Assembly (NCBI GenBank): GCA_018417955.1
Contig: JACTVC010000025.1
Span: 1 to 64,000 of the forward strand
Source: Laccaria trichodermophora
Taxonomy: Eukaryota > Basidiomycota > Agaricomycetes > Agaricales > Hydnangiaceae
Direction: 5' to 3'
Length of the DNA stretch: 64,000 nt
The first letter of the stretch is position 1. Each line of letters begins with the position of its first letter. Below the pieces are notes generated by a model. It saw nothing but the letters and a program-made list of their open reading frames with translations, had not been told where the DNA came from and did no database searches. Of this stretch, positions 10,583 to 22,400 are shown piece after piece. A program made the position numbers and the translations under genes.

Positions 10583-11980
10583 ACACGTTAACTTGAAAAC
10601 AAGATGACTAACGAATCAAAAACAAACGTGAGCTTGATCACTTGACCGATTTACTGACCGAGTTACAGCTAATTCGTCCATAGATTGAAAGACCAAATTT
10701 AAGAGTGAAGCAAGAGTGAAGCAACAAACGAAAAAATTTCAATCCTACCGAGGTGTCAACGTCGTTTTTGGTAATTTTTTTTTTTCAATACAATAGAATT
10801 CTAAATATAGCACATATATATAACAGTCGCAAAATGATTCATGCCCCTCCATGAAGACCACAAACCACAGTACAAAGTAAGTCTAATGGCGACATATCTG
10901 AGAACCCACCTCTAACTTAACCTGTTTGCAAAAGGCGTTGCAAATATATGAGAAAGGATGTTCAAGGCAGGAAACATCGATACTTGGACTATAACTCAAA
11001 CAGAGAACAGCGATATGTAAGACAGCTCCCATTAAGTCGTTGATCAGACGTGACCACTTTACAAGGTTATTCCTCGTCTAGAACACCAGACAAATCAAAA
11101 CGTACACACCACGCTCAAGAAGCATGAAGTGATCATCGCTGCACTCTGCATTTGCACTGTGGTACTATTATTTCTTATTATCTCAGTCAATGCCTCAATT
11201 AAGTATGAGAACTCTCAAAGAATAGAGTGATGGCAATTTGTCCCAGTGTAACGTCGTCAAAATATGTAGGGTCCGTTTAACAGCTTTCCGAGACAACCGT
11301 TTGCGAGCCGAAGAGACGGCTCTACAGTTGCGGACAAACAAAGTCAACAAATTTATTAACCTATTTTTTGGGACTCCAGAAAGCATTGGAATTGTTAGAT
11401 AACGGTATAAATGACTTCCTATTGATCTCCCTGATCAATTCCAACGAGCAGAATTCCCAGAAATGACGATATAAGGGTTTTATACCCCAAAAATTTGGCC
11501 AGTGCCTGAAAAAATCGCTAAAAATACAAAAAATATGCCAATCAACTCCTTTTTGCTTCCTCTCTTTGATTCCAATAAAATATTCGGGAAATATTGATGT
11601 CTTTTATGGTGGGAATTTCGTTGAAAATGTCACGTGGGCATACCCTTTCTGGTCAAGGTCTCCCGGAAAAAGACATAATTGGACCCTGGTTCATTTTTTC
11701 ACGCATCTACTACACCAGGGTTATGAATGCCACAGAATTGATCCAGAGATGGCCGATTCGGAAGACTTTTGGGTGCGTTGAAAACGCCCAAAAATTTGGC
11801 CAAACCAAAAACGCGTGGGAAAATTAGGGCGACACCTTTTTTGAACAGTTTCGAAGTCTCTGAAGCTGAATATGAAGTCAGAATTCTGATAAAAATTCTG
11901 GTTCTCAAGTTATCAAATTTGATGACTCTGATTGTCCGCAACTGTAGAATTAAACGAATAACATAAGTAGTTGCCGAGAC
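10583..11980. other. AT-rich gene-free stretch
   Basis: Only short ORFs (60-95 codons) of no coding character are present on either strand. A T-run lies near 10775. No transposon ends, RNA gene or tandem repeat was recognised before the palindromic elements begin at 11981. Confidence 0.5.
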
Positions 11981-12048
11981 CAAGCAAGTGTAAATTTTGA
12001 ACTGAAAAGTGGACGTCCACTTTTCAGTTCAAAGTTTGTGACTGTTTG
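11981..12048 (+). repeat. 68-bp palindromic element, copy B
   Basis: Exactly 68 bp, CAAGCAAG...GACTGTTTG, with the uninterrupted core AAAAGTGGACGTCCACTTTT. The same flank (GCCTCA-ATCGCG type) follows copy C, showing that B and C are a tandem duplication of a unit of about 101 bp. Confidence 0.85.
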
Positions 12049-12081
12049 CCTCAAATCGCGGTCGTTCAAACGTCACTCCAC

Positions 12082-12149
12082 CAAGCAAGTGTAAACTTTG
12101 AACTGAAAAGTGGACGTCCACTTCTCAGTTCAAAATTTGTGACTGTTTG
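12082..12149 (+). repeat. 68-bp palindromic element, copy C
   Basis: Starts 101 bp after copy B starts. One base in the right arm differs (CTTCTCAG instead of CTTTTCAG), so the palindrome is slightly imperfect. The flank after the element matches that of copy B. Confidence 0.85.
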
Positions 12150-12345
12150 CCTCAGATCGCGTGAGTCAAAGCCTTGCCCAGATCCAACTCCCTTTTGAGT
12201 TGTGTCATTCACATTTCAAATATACGTTGGCTTATTCAATTTCTTTCTGTTTATTGCCAAGTCTTCCTTCTGATTGAAACGATCACAAGATTTGAGAATG
12301 GCAAGCGGATTTTTATACGGGATAAGACTACAGGACTCGTAATTA

Positions 12346-13224
12346 CTATAGCGCAGTGCTCATTTCAATGGAGAAACCGCGAAAGCGGTTCTTGAGTATG
12401 AAAATATCCATAGCCGTAAACTCGTTATCTCCAAAGGAGGATACAGTCTTCAAGAACGAATCGATCCCGTCATCGGTGCACAAATGAACAGCATGCAAAA
12501 AATGCTCGTTAGTACAGCCAAAGGCGATAAATTTGGGTAGAAAGTGCGTCATGGGAGGAATGCATGTCTCCAAAAAGCGTCTCACTGGAGCGGTCGAATC
12601 GTCTTTAGACGACGTGGCGGCGGCGCGTGTTGGGATTGGCAGATAAGAGGGTTTAAACCCCCTTTTCCACTCTGTAACGGGAGGGGCGTGGACGGACAAC
12701 TTTGGGTTCACTTGTAGATTCGCGGCAGGCTTCGCCTGCTGGAATTATTTCGTATCAGTCACCGTCTTTCACTACGGGCACCTTATACTGACTGTAGATG
12801 GCCCGCGGGTGTTCCTCGAAACGTTGACGGGGTCTCTCGCCCCACTTCTGATCTTTTTCTGCCTGGCACGCAAGTAACGCCATCTGTTATTCGAGAACAA
12901 TTTCCGCATATACACCCGAGCCACATTCTTGCGCCGGTTGGAGTCCGCATCTGATGCGAGAAAAAGGTTCGGATATAGAGACCAGATCTTCGAATACATG
13001 GTTTGAATTACGACGAAAAAAGATTGTACGAAAAATATATACCTCTTGTTCACATTTCGTCACGTTTTCCCCTTGCCCCATGTACGTCTTCGCATAAACC
13101 AGATGTTTTCGAGTCGACGCTCTCAACGCTTCCTGAAGAGAACTATCGTGTTAAATACTCAAAAAACGCGAAGTACACTAACTTTCAATCGATTGATGTA
13201 ATCCTGTGATAAATGTGTACCCAT
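12346..13224 (-). CDS. small uncharacterised multi-exon protein, paralogue of the gene at 4273-5164
   Basis: ATG at 13222-13224 opens a 14-codon exon ending ...DYINRLK before a GTTAGT donor. Exon 2 is 30 codons (EALRASTRKHLVYAKTYMG through KCEQE) and has exactly the same length as exon 2 of the paralogue. Exon 3 opens with IWSLYPNLFLASDADSNRR and a basic tail. The last exon starts after TTCCAG near 12742 and ends at the stop 12346. It carries FIAFGCTNEHFLHAVH and ILKNRF. The middle of the last exon is a Thr/Ser/Pro-rich linker. The junction between exons 3 and 4 is uncertain. The family is not recognised; its function is unknown. Confidence 0.65.
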
Positions 13225-13906
13225 CGTTTTTCGAAAATCGGCCGTCTGTATGCTAATGTCAGAACAAAGCACATGATTGGTAGCCATTAACCCACCTTAA
13301 TCGATATTTTGCCTAAGATCGACGCGTAAGAATTCAATGGTGTCAATATAAAAGATGAACTTACGAGGCATCGTGCACAACCGAAGATGGGGAATGGAAG
13401 AAAAGCAAGACGCGGTTTTTAAGGCGATATGATCTGAACACTGATTGAGTTATGTTGCGAAAAAGTTTAATTTCGATAAACAGGGTCACGACAGTGTGTT
13501 GCCATCTGTCAGTCACCAAGACAGAAGCAGAAACAGTGGCGGACGTGGGATTGATTACTGCCAGCGCCTACTACCGAATCAATACAAAGTGAGGAAAAGT
13601 TGACCAGGGCAGACGTCATTCTAAGCAGCGTGTTCCGTCGAGGTGCGGCCCCGAAGTACAACGATGAGATGACATGAGTTAGAGAGTTTCGATTGAACGC
13701 GTCATACAATACAAATACAACCGATGCGGCCCTTACCGACGAAGTAATAGCGGTGTACAACTTGCAGCCCTGACGGCGTCTATGCTAGTGTCGATCAGCA
13801 TTAGGTTTCCCTATACATTGTTACGACGACCCTGTCTTTTGAAGTGCACCCTTTGAAACGTCAGAACGAAACTGCGTATTGCGCCATCACTGCACCTTGA
13901 CTGCAC

Positions 13907-13974
13907 CAAACAAGTGTCAATTTTAAACTGAAAAGTGGACGTCCACTTTTCAGTTCAAAATTTGTGATTGTTTA
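13907..13974 (+). repeat. 68-bp palindromic element, copy D
   Basis: Again exactly 68 bp, CAAACAAG...ATTGTTTA, with the AAAAGTGGACGTCCACTTTT core. The left flank TGCAC and right flank TCTC match the flanks of copy A in inverse orientation. Confidence 0.85.
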
Positions 13975-15117
13975 TCTCGCCTGTGTTTCCCTCGAAGACT
14001 CCCTGGTCACTACTAGATATAACGGCACGAAGACTTTGCTGACCCACATGTTGAGGTGCGTAATTGTGACCACATTCGTGTAGCTTATCAATAATATTCA
14101 TTGCAAAATCAGATCACCTAGTCGAGAACAGACGTGTAGAGCAATGGGTTACCGCTTATCAAGTTATAACGTCTCCCTTGGCTGAAGCGCGCCCTTTGCC
14201 AAATGTCAACGAGACTAGACGTTACGGAAATTCGTCGTATGGTGCCCCTTGCCCGTCAATACAAGTTTGACTCGCCTCGACAGGGTACATATGCCACGAA
14301 GTCATACTTGACCCACAATACGGTGTGTAATTGTATGAATTTTCACATAGTTTCTAAAGAAAAAGAATAAACAATGTAGATTCAAATATTCATTCCTTGC
14401 TCGAGAAACGCTAAGTGCATTGCGTCACCCTTTTTTTCCTTGTTATGACGACACACCCTTTATGAAATGACCTCTACAACTCATTCCATGCCACTACCGA
14501 CGTCATTGCCACTCTTTTCCGCATGACCGTCACTTGCAGTATCAGAACAGACGGCACTTTTACGGTATTTCGGTACCTCGCTTTTTGAATACTGCAATCT
14601 GGCTATCGAGCCCCTGCGTAAGCTGCAGGATTCGGAGGAAGAGCATCTCGATACTATCATACTGGCCTTCCCTTCACCAACGACATCCTCGACATTGTGC
14701 AGCAGATTACATGTACCACGAAGTGTCCACTCCCCCGTCACTATGAGAACTGGTCGGGATGGATATCAAAAGTACGGCGCTCGAGAACGCCCCATCCGAA
14801 AAGATATGCTCCTTCCACAATCAAAGAACTTTACTTTTTTTGCTTTAACAGTTATCAAACTCGACCTTCTTTTACAGAAACGGCGAGGTAAGGCAGGATC
14901 TTTACAAAGTCTTTCAGCCATTCCCCTTCAATTCGCTGTGCACGATGGCTCGTAAGTTTACATTCAATTCTAGCATTGTCAAAGTCTTACGCGTCGACCT
15001 TACCTTTTTTAAGCAAAAGATCAATAAACCAAACGCGTGCATTGTTCTCACATCGGCGATATCCGGAAAAGCTGAGTCCACATTTTTTGGAGATTCGAGT
15101 ATTCAACATGAAAGTTC

Positions 15118-15243
15118 TTTCTAGGAAGCATTGCGAGAGTGACAACATGGAAACACTTGGTTTACGGGAAGACAGATGGCGTTTTAGAAAGCATCGCGAG
15201 AGGGACAACTCGGAAACATCTGTCTGGATTATGGGAAGACTCG
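15118..15243 (+). repeat. two-unit direct repeat of about 63 bp
   Basis: The segments at about 15118-15178 and 15181-15243 align along their whole length. Both read GAAGCAT/AAAGCAT, GCGAGAG, GACAAC, GGAAACA and a GGGAAGAC end. Neither shows coding character. Confidence 0.5.
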
Positions 15244-15535
15244 GACATACATGGCGCAACGGGAAAACGTGTCGAAAAATGAAGAAAGAGGTAAAACATT
15301 AGTCGTCCGTATATGACTTTAAGTATTTCGTCTGTATACTACTTTTACTACTTTCTTAATCTCTACCACATAACGACAAAGACATTAATCGCATTTTAAC
15401 TCAGAGAGTAGATCACTGTAAAATTAGCTGTAAGTTGGCTACAGATGAAGTTGACATCTGTTTGGTAATGTTTGTCTATAGCTCTCAAAGAATAGTGTGA
15501 CAAGAAAACGGGTCAGTATAAGAACGATTCCTTAC

Positions 15536-15971
15536 GTAAACTCCAGGACTCGTAATAAAGGGCTTGAAAAACGCATACGCTGATCGATCTCTTGAGCTTT
15601 TTCAGCGCTTTATCTACACCCGTATATATAGTAAGCTTCTTTCCCACCTCTTCAATGGGACGTCGTTCAGTTACGGGTATCGCAACGGGGCGTTCGACGG
15701 CTCCACCTATGGTGGAAGGGTTGATGGACGGGGTCGATTCCGGTTTAGAACCCTCCGACCTGTCAGATGTCAAGGAACTGCTGCTTTCCGCTGTTCCAAC
15801 AAGCAACTTCGCTTGCGAAATCAATTCGTCTAATGCTTCGCGACTCAGCTGATATCCCACGGATGGGGAGATTATATTAATCTGGTAATTAGTGGAATGA
15901 TCAACATGTTGATTCTGAGCTTCGTTGAAGCTGCCGCCTTTGATGACGAATCCTTGGGCGTTGGGGAGCAT
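15536..15971 (-). pseudogene. orphan first exon resembling the N-terminus of a mushroom NLR/STAND-type protein
   Basis: ATG at 15969-15971 opens 145 codons ending at a GTAAGG donor (15530-15535). The first residues MLPNAQGFVIKGGSFNEAQ, then QHVDHSTNYQINI, resemble the N-terminal beta-rich motif (F-x-I-x-GG-x-F...) of many mushroom NACHT/P-loop proteins. A Ser-rich linker follows. No P-loop, NACHT or repeat domain is found downstream on the minus strand before 13.2 kb. It is therefore a truncated gene or a stand-alone relic. The family assignment is from memory and tentative. Confidence 0.4.
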
Positions 15972-16511
15972 CGAGGGGAGGGACTATGATTGACTAGGAT
16001 GGTGGGGCTGAGTTTGGAGGGCCCAGCGTCAAAGAGAACGTGTTTGTGGACAGGTGAACGATGGATTGTTGCAACATGTAGCGTTGGCGGGAACTATATG
16101 GCAGAATTTTGATTTCTGATGCACGCATTCCCATCCATGAGATTTCAATTTCCGCTAATGGGATCTGCCGAATCTTATTTCTCTTGCTCAGGAGTCGATA
16201 ATATTTCAACTATCAAGTAAATATTGTTTTTAGGAGGGCTAAACTTGCAGGTGAGCCTCTGAGTCTAAGCTAATAAACAATATTTGGACAGCAATTAGCC
16301 TGCAAGCTGCAAGTCTCATAGCATGAGAGTTGTGACATGACGGAGAAGCGAGGCAGACTCAACATTGACTCAACATTATCATATGAATTTATTCATATTA
16401 TGGTGAACAAAGGTACGACTTCACATAATATTGAAGTCTGTCTAGGAGAGACTAATGAATTTATCACTTTTGGTAAGTAATAATTTTTCAAAGCTTTGCT
16501 CTGTGACAAAA

Positions 16512-16571
16512 CAACGACTTCAGCATAAAATATTCAGAACAAGTCAATGAATATTTTTTCAGTAGTCGTTG
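16512..16571. repeat. 60-bp imperfect hairpin
   Basis: CAACGACT...AAATATTCA on the left pairs with TGAATATTT...AGTCGTTG on the right, around a loop of about 11 bases. It is AT-rich and non-coding. It may be a tiny inverted-repeat element; no target duplication was found. Confidence 0.5.
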
Positions 16572-17127
16572 CTCAAGGTGGATGTTATGCAGTCCGTTTA
16601 AAACATAAAAATCCAGAAAAAAAAATCTCTTGGTAGCCAAGGGACAAATAGACTTAGGATACTAAGTATTATCAAAATCATAAGTATTCTGGTACTGTTC
16701 TGTGCCGGATATACCAGGTCCTCAACCATGCGAGCCTCGCCAAATTTTTTGATCTCCAGTGGACCGAATCTAGTCTCAATATCCATCTCTGAGCTGACTA
16801 GGAGTCACAAATATTTAATTACATTGAAATTAATCAGATATACAACCTTGTCTCCACCAATGCTCCCGGCCTTTGTATGTGCGTATTTGTCTCATCGACA
16901 GAAGCACCGACCCTCACTTTCAATGACTGTCATCCACTAATTCCAATCTTTTCCATGTTATTTCTTGCGATACACTCTACTTGCATTTTTGTATCAAATT
17001 GGTGCCATATTTCAAGTGTTGGCAGGTGCTAGAGGTGGACATTACCTAATGGTCGCCATTAGAAATAGTTCCCAAAATAGTCTCGAGAAGCGGTTGGATC
17101 AATCATGAATTTGAATCCTGCCATATA

Positions 17128-17390
17128 CTGTACTATTTCATTCAATTCGGCAGGGCCTGTGACGTGTTACTGCCCAGCCGAAATTTTGATTTCGGCACTT
17201 GCAAAATTTGGCCGTGACAAAGCCAAAATTTCGGCAATACGGCGCTGCAGGCTGCGAAACTTTGCTATCTTGAGACTGTTATGATGAAATGGTTCCGGCA
17301 TGGGAAAAAATTTCCCGTTACAAGCATTACATTTCGGCGATTTTGAAGGCCGCGTGATGCGTTACTGCCAAATTGAACGAAATAGTACAG
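17128..17390. mobile_element. 263-bp MITE with 27-bp terminal inverted repeats and TA target site
   Basis: The left end CTGTACTATTTCATTCAATT and the inverted right end (17364-17390) match over 27 bp with two differences. TA dinucleotides flank both ends (17126-17127 and 17391-17392). The inside is non-coding, with repeated AAATTTCGGC-like motifs. TA duplication and short size fit a Tc1/mariner-derived (Stowaway-like) non-autonomous element. No transposase for it is visible in the window. Confidence 0.7.
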
Positions 17391-17923
17391 TAGTTCCTGC
17401 CTACCTTAAACATGATATACCACAGACAGTTGTAGATCACATCCGATAGGACGAAGAATCCGAATGTGCTAAGCCGGACCCCTGGGACCCCCCTTTATGA
17501 CTTGCGTCCCCCATCCGATTACTACGGTGCGCCTTGCGTATCAGCCAGGATTTCAATATTTGTAATTGATCAAAGGCATCTCCTTGGAGTTGAACTTCAA
17601 ACTCAAGGGACCCAATGCTCTTTGCCGGTTATGCCCTGGTTCCAACTGTTCGTTCGAGTACCATTCTATGTTTTCTCTTCACTTATGTTTGAACTTTTTC
17701 TGGTTGAATTGTCGACACATATGCTTTGTATATACACCTAATGAAACACCATTCTTTGTTCTTTCTATGGGACGGGTCCCTCCAGCACTCTACAATGACG
17801 AGCATTGTTGCGTGAATCAGAACAAGAGTCAAGACCCAATAACAAGTCATGTGATTCATGCATTTGTCTTTCTCCAGAGCTCTCTCTCCAAGGGCAGTGC
17901 CAAGGCATGTTGCTACTGCTATT

Positions 17924-18259
17924 TGTGAAACCAAAGGGCGAATCTGGACTTCTCGACGAAGGCGTGAGTGCGAGATAGTGGCGGAGAATATCCAGGGTAC
18001 GCGAGAGAGAGAAAGTGACGTGGTGCTGCAAGGTGTCATCACATTGGGAGTATCCTGTGACCCAGGAACTGGGGCGCGGTCACCCGGCGCAGGACTCTTG
18101 TATCCCGGAGGGGAGGCATAAGGCTGCCTAGCTGTACAGAAAAGGGGTGACTCTGTCCACATGTAATATATGATGTGGTTGCAAAGTGAGTATATTTGTT
18201 ACGAATGCAACACTATACAGAATAGGGCAAACATGAGTAAACACGATGGTTCTAGATCA
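17924..18259 (-). repeat. 3' LTR of Ty3/gypsy Element 1
   Basis: Read on the minus strand it starts TGATCTAGAACCATCG and ends TTTCACA. It aligns along its full length with the LTR of Element 3 (36771-37093), including a shared GCCTCCCCTCCGGG block and CACGCCTTCGTCGAGA near the end. It is 336 bp. A continuous frame inside it (17683-18162) is a property of this LTR family and not a gene. Confidence 0.75.
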
Positions 18260-19429
18260 CGTATGTATTAGCGGTGTACACTATCATGCCATTACAAAGC
18301 CCCCCCATGAAATTGAAGCATCGTCCCAAGAACAGTTGAGCGGCTCTCCTCCTCCGGTTGTCAAGTTCGGCATCACATTGTTCATAGCTTCTGGATTTAC
18401 AGTTCTTTTCTTTCGAGTCTTGCGTAGCTTTCTCCCTAGAAGTAGTTCGTTTGTAATGATTTCGTTTCTGACCTGGGCTTTTGGGTCATTAAACCCAGGA
18501 GATCCGACTCCTTCAGCCTGACAAGTTCTAGACCATTCACTGGGGTCAAAGCAGGCGGTTTGGTAAGCTTAGAAGCTAAGGTCATAGATTGAGTTGCGTC
18601 ACGTTGCTGCCATTCGTAATAAGAGTGGCGGCTGAGAACAGGCAGGAGGGAGATGAAATTCAAGTGGAGTTCCAGCTTTTTATGTAGGGTACACGACACC
18701 TGAAGAGCAGTGACTACCATCATCAACTCTGTCATTAAGGCGCTGAGAAGGTGATAGTTTGGTGCAGCTATGTCCGCGCCATCTGGCAGCAAGGTCTTAC
18801 ATGGCACTCTAGTAGTGGCAGGAGTATGAGGAACTGATGGTGGAGGTGAGACTAGCTTCGTTTCTCTATCAGCACAGGGAGCCTGAAGTAGGAAGTGAAT
18901 AAATTTTGATTGCTAGGAGAGGGAGGTTGTCTAAGCGATGACGGATACATGCGATGGAGAGGAGGAGGAGATCTTAGATAATGAAATGGTACTTGGTTTC
19001 CGCAGTAGAGAGGAAGGGCATGTGGATAGAGGTCTGATCAAGGTGAGACTTCGGCTTGCAATTTATTTCAGCAATTCAAAACAGGAAGCGGCTCATCACT
19101 GTATAGCACCGGATTGATTATCGTAACTTTCGGGCTTGCAGTCTCACATGCAGCAACAGGTTCAGGTTCTGAATTCGGAGCAGCAGGAACGCCGGTCACG
19201 CTCTTCGCCGAATCGTTAATCTCCTCGTCAGTGTGACCTTTGTTAGGGTCATTTGCACCATTGAATTTGGAATGGTAACCATAGATACTAAAGCTATTGC
19301 TGCTGTCCAGTTCAGAGAGTAAGTGAGGTCACTTGTAAGGGAAGAGTAGATAGCTCGCTCCAGGCGTCGGGGTTCCTTTCCCCGCATTCCTTGTTTTTTA
19401 GGATCCATGATATTGTGGGCCCAGCATGA
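18260..19429 (-). other. 3' non-coding region of Element 1, with possible extra-ORF remains
   Basis: The region lies between the end of pol and the 3' LTR. A minus-strand frame at 18436-18807 has some coding character (LLSALMTELMMVVTALQVS), but I could not match it to the extra ORF of Elements 2 or 3. Otherwise it holds short ORFs only. Confidence 0.35.
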
Positions 19430-22400
19430 TCATGCATAATGTTCCTTGGCAGAGTTGGAGTGATCTTCTCCTAGACAGGATCGTCCATGAAGGTTGAAAT
19501 CTGAAGTGGACTTGTTCTCCTTCGTAGCCTCCTCTGATGATAGAACGCCGAAATTGATTTTCATCTGAGAATGAATCAGATTGAGCGAGACCGATGGATT
19601 TAATAAGCCTAAATGGCCTTGCGGTGTAACCAACATATCATAGTCATTGTCTCCCTGGTCAATAGACACGGCATTGGTCCAAGTGGCTGAGTTGATTAGG
19701 ATCTCTAGAGCAGTGTGCTGTTCGCACTTAAGATTAAGGGAGTAGGTTTCATGCGCAACAGGACACGAGATACTTTCTTTCACTGGCGTCTCAGGACTAG
19801 GTGTCCAGAGTGGAATCATAGGGGACCATACCGCTGAGGCATAATAAAGGGTCTCTTGTCCATTTCGTTCATAACTTTGAAAGGAATCGAAGTCTTCGGG
19901 AGTGGTCACTATCAAAAGGATTTGCTTGTTACACAAGGCATTCTGTAGCCATTTGAAAGATTGGTAGAACTTGAGCGCCTTGCAGGGTTTGTTCGTTCTA
20001 ATGTCCCTTTCTTGTCTCATTCGTAGCGGCCGATTTACATGATACCATTCTTCGGGAACTAGTAGACAGTTGCCTTCATCTGGCAAAATAGCCGACTCAG
20101 AGGACAGTAGTGAAAGATTCAGAATGGGCCTTAGATCGCTTCCCTCGGTTTGGTGATCTATTATAGTATTCCAATCCATGTCGTAGGTAGGGTTGAGTGC
20201 TTTATTGTCCTTATTCTCGGAGGGCCAGGAGGACAATTTGCACAGTTGTGCTATATAGCAGCGTGGTTCCGCAAGTGAGCTCTCAGATTCGTGTATCCAA
20301 GGTGACGCGTATTCGGCTTCGTATTTCTGAGAGTCCTGTTGAGTCTTCCGTATGGCGTCAATAAGGTATAGTAGAAGTTCCTCTGGCTTTCCTCGGGGAT
20401 GGCTCATATGAATTATTGTTCTTTCGTCGAGTTGCGTTTCCGTATAACGAAGGGTCAAGAAATTGTCCATCTTGAATCCTCCAGCGGATTCTCCGCACAT
20501 GATCCGATCTACAGTTACGAGCAACTGCCATTGACTCGTTCCCTTCTTAACTAGCAGCCTTGCAGAGGGTCTAATTCCAGTGGGGTAAGGCAGAAAGTAC
20601 ATTTCGGGGAACAGTAGAACGTCTCCCCGCTTCCTCAGATTGGAAAGACTCTTGCTTCTTAATACATTGCTGAGTCGACTCCCCACTATCTTCGTCACGT
20701 CCGGAGAGTCTTCGCGCTCTTCCTCAGCTGCGAGTTGTCGTTCAGTACCGACATTTGAGACAATCCTATTGATGACATCATTCCTCCATGATGCACAATA
20801 GGCTGCTACACAAGCAGCTTCCCTAATCACTCCGTTCTCAGCCTTTAGAGCCTCCTTGAGCTTTGTGTTATCTTGTTCTATGGACGTGCTGTTGTCGTTC
20901 AATAGAGAGTCCCGAGATGGCATTCGTATTAATCGCGAGAGGGAGTCGATGCTGGTGTGCATTGGGCTAATTTGGAGTATGATTCTATTCAGACCAGGTT
21001 GAGCGGTGAGGAAAGCCCCCCACACGAATAGTTGCCGGTCAACCTTTTTATAGATTCGCGCCCATCCTAGGGCCGCGTGATCAAAGACTAAGATGATTTC
21101 CTCCCCATATACGGAAGGTTGAAACGCGGCTGAAATCTCTACAATTATAGGGGTCTCAGATTCCATTAGCATGATAGATTTGTCAGGCATAGCCCCCCAT
21201 TCGTTCGGTCGATTGACTTCATGCTGCACTATGGGTAGCTTGATGACTTACTGAAGAACTTGGTCACCAGTCTCTTGCACCACTTCCAGCGAGGTATAAT
21301 TAGGATTTCTTAAGAGATCCATTATTCGTATAGTCTGGTTTTGTTGTAGACTGATGCTTAGGGGCAGATTTGAAACATCTGTGTATGGCCTGAGTATTTC
21401 ATTCACTATCAGGAGGCCTGAAGAGGGAGTATTCGCAGGAGCGTCCTTAGTCACTTCAAGGGTGATTTCTGGGCCCATGTGCCACTGCAATCCATCATTT
21501 CCTTTTATTGATTCGAACAGCAGTGTGGCGATTATAGAGTCGAGAGGGATGCGATTCAGGAAGTGACCAACCATTTTGAAGGTTTTCAGTTGATTGATTA
21601 CCGTCACAGGACAAACAGGATTCATATTCATTCGAGTTTTCCCTTTACAGTTGGGCCATCCAGATTGCGAGACCTTTTGTCCTATCCATAACGTCATGGA
21701 TGAGTAGCCCTTGTAGCATTTCACAGGACTTTGTGAAGAGACTCTCAATGCAGCTATGGCTTTTAATGTCTTTGCGAGGCAAGTTGAAGGCCTGCAGCAT
21801 CGAACACGAGTAATAGCAGGGGTAGAGCTGATATTCCTGGTATAAACCTTTGACGGAAGGTCCACTCGTTCCAGGGACCGACTTCTAACTGGCTGAAGTC
21901 TCGTGCGGCGATGAGAGGCAATCCTTCCTTTAACGTCTTCGACTCTTCGGAGTAGAGTGAAACCTGTTGGAGTATCAGTCAATGATACTTGAGCTCCTGG
22001 TAAGGCTTGTATTATTTCTAATCGGTCAGGGAAGGAAGACTTGTCTGGAATAGTCCAAGCATTGAGGTCCCAATAGCCTATTACGTAGACGTACTGCTTG
22101 TTATTATCGTAGACATTCATGGGAGGTTCCCATGAGTGGACTGTAGGTTCAATCACTCCAACCTTGGACCAAGTCTCGAGCCGTCGGTCTATGGCTCCAT
22201 GCCTAGTTGAGGTAGTTCTATGTATGAGTTCCGAAATCGGTCGAATATCAGGTAGCAGCGGGGTTCGAACTTGTGCTTTTATATGTTCTAATCATTTGTT
22301 CACTCTGAAGGCTGCGACATTGCTGCACCACACTGTGGTTAGCCTTTCTTGATACTCAGAGGGTACGTCTGGTCCGAATTTGCTCAGTTTGACTACGTTT

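Larger units (their letters stand above)
13225..15535. other. gene-poor stretch
   Basis: No ORF with coding character stands out on either strand; the candidates at 13509-13760 and 14481-14955 are low-complexity or shadow-like. The stretch contains palindromic copy D and a two-unit direct repeat (listed separately). Confidence 0.4.

Noticed and set aside
17683..18162. 159-codon minus-strand ORF similar to the start of the long ORF at 36855
   Set aside because: Both frames lie inside LTR sequence; the similarity reflects homologous LTRs, not a conserved protein.
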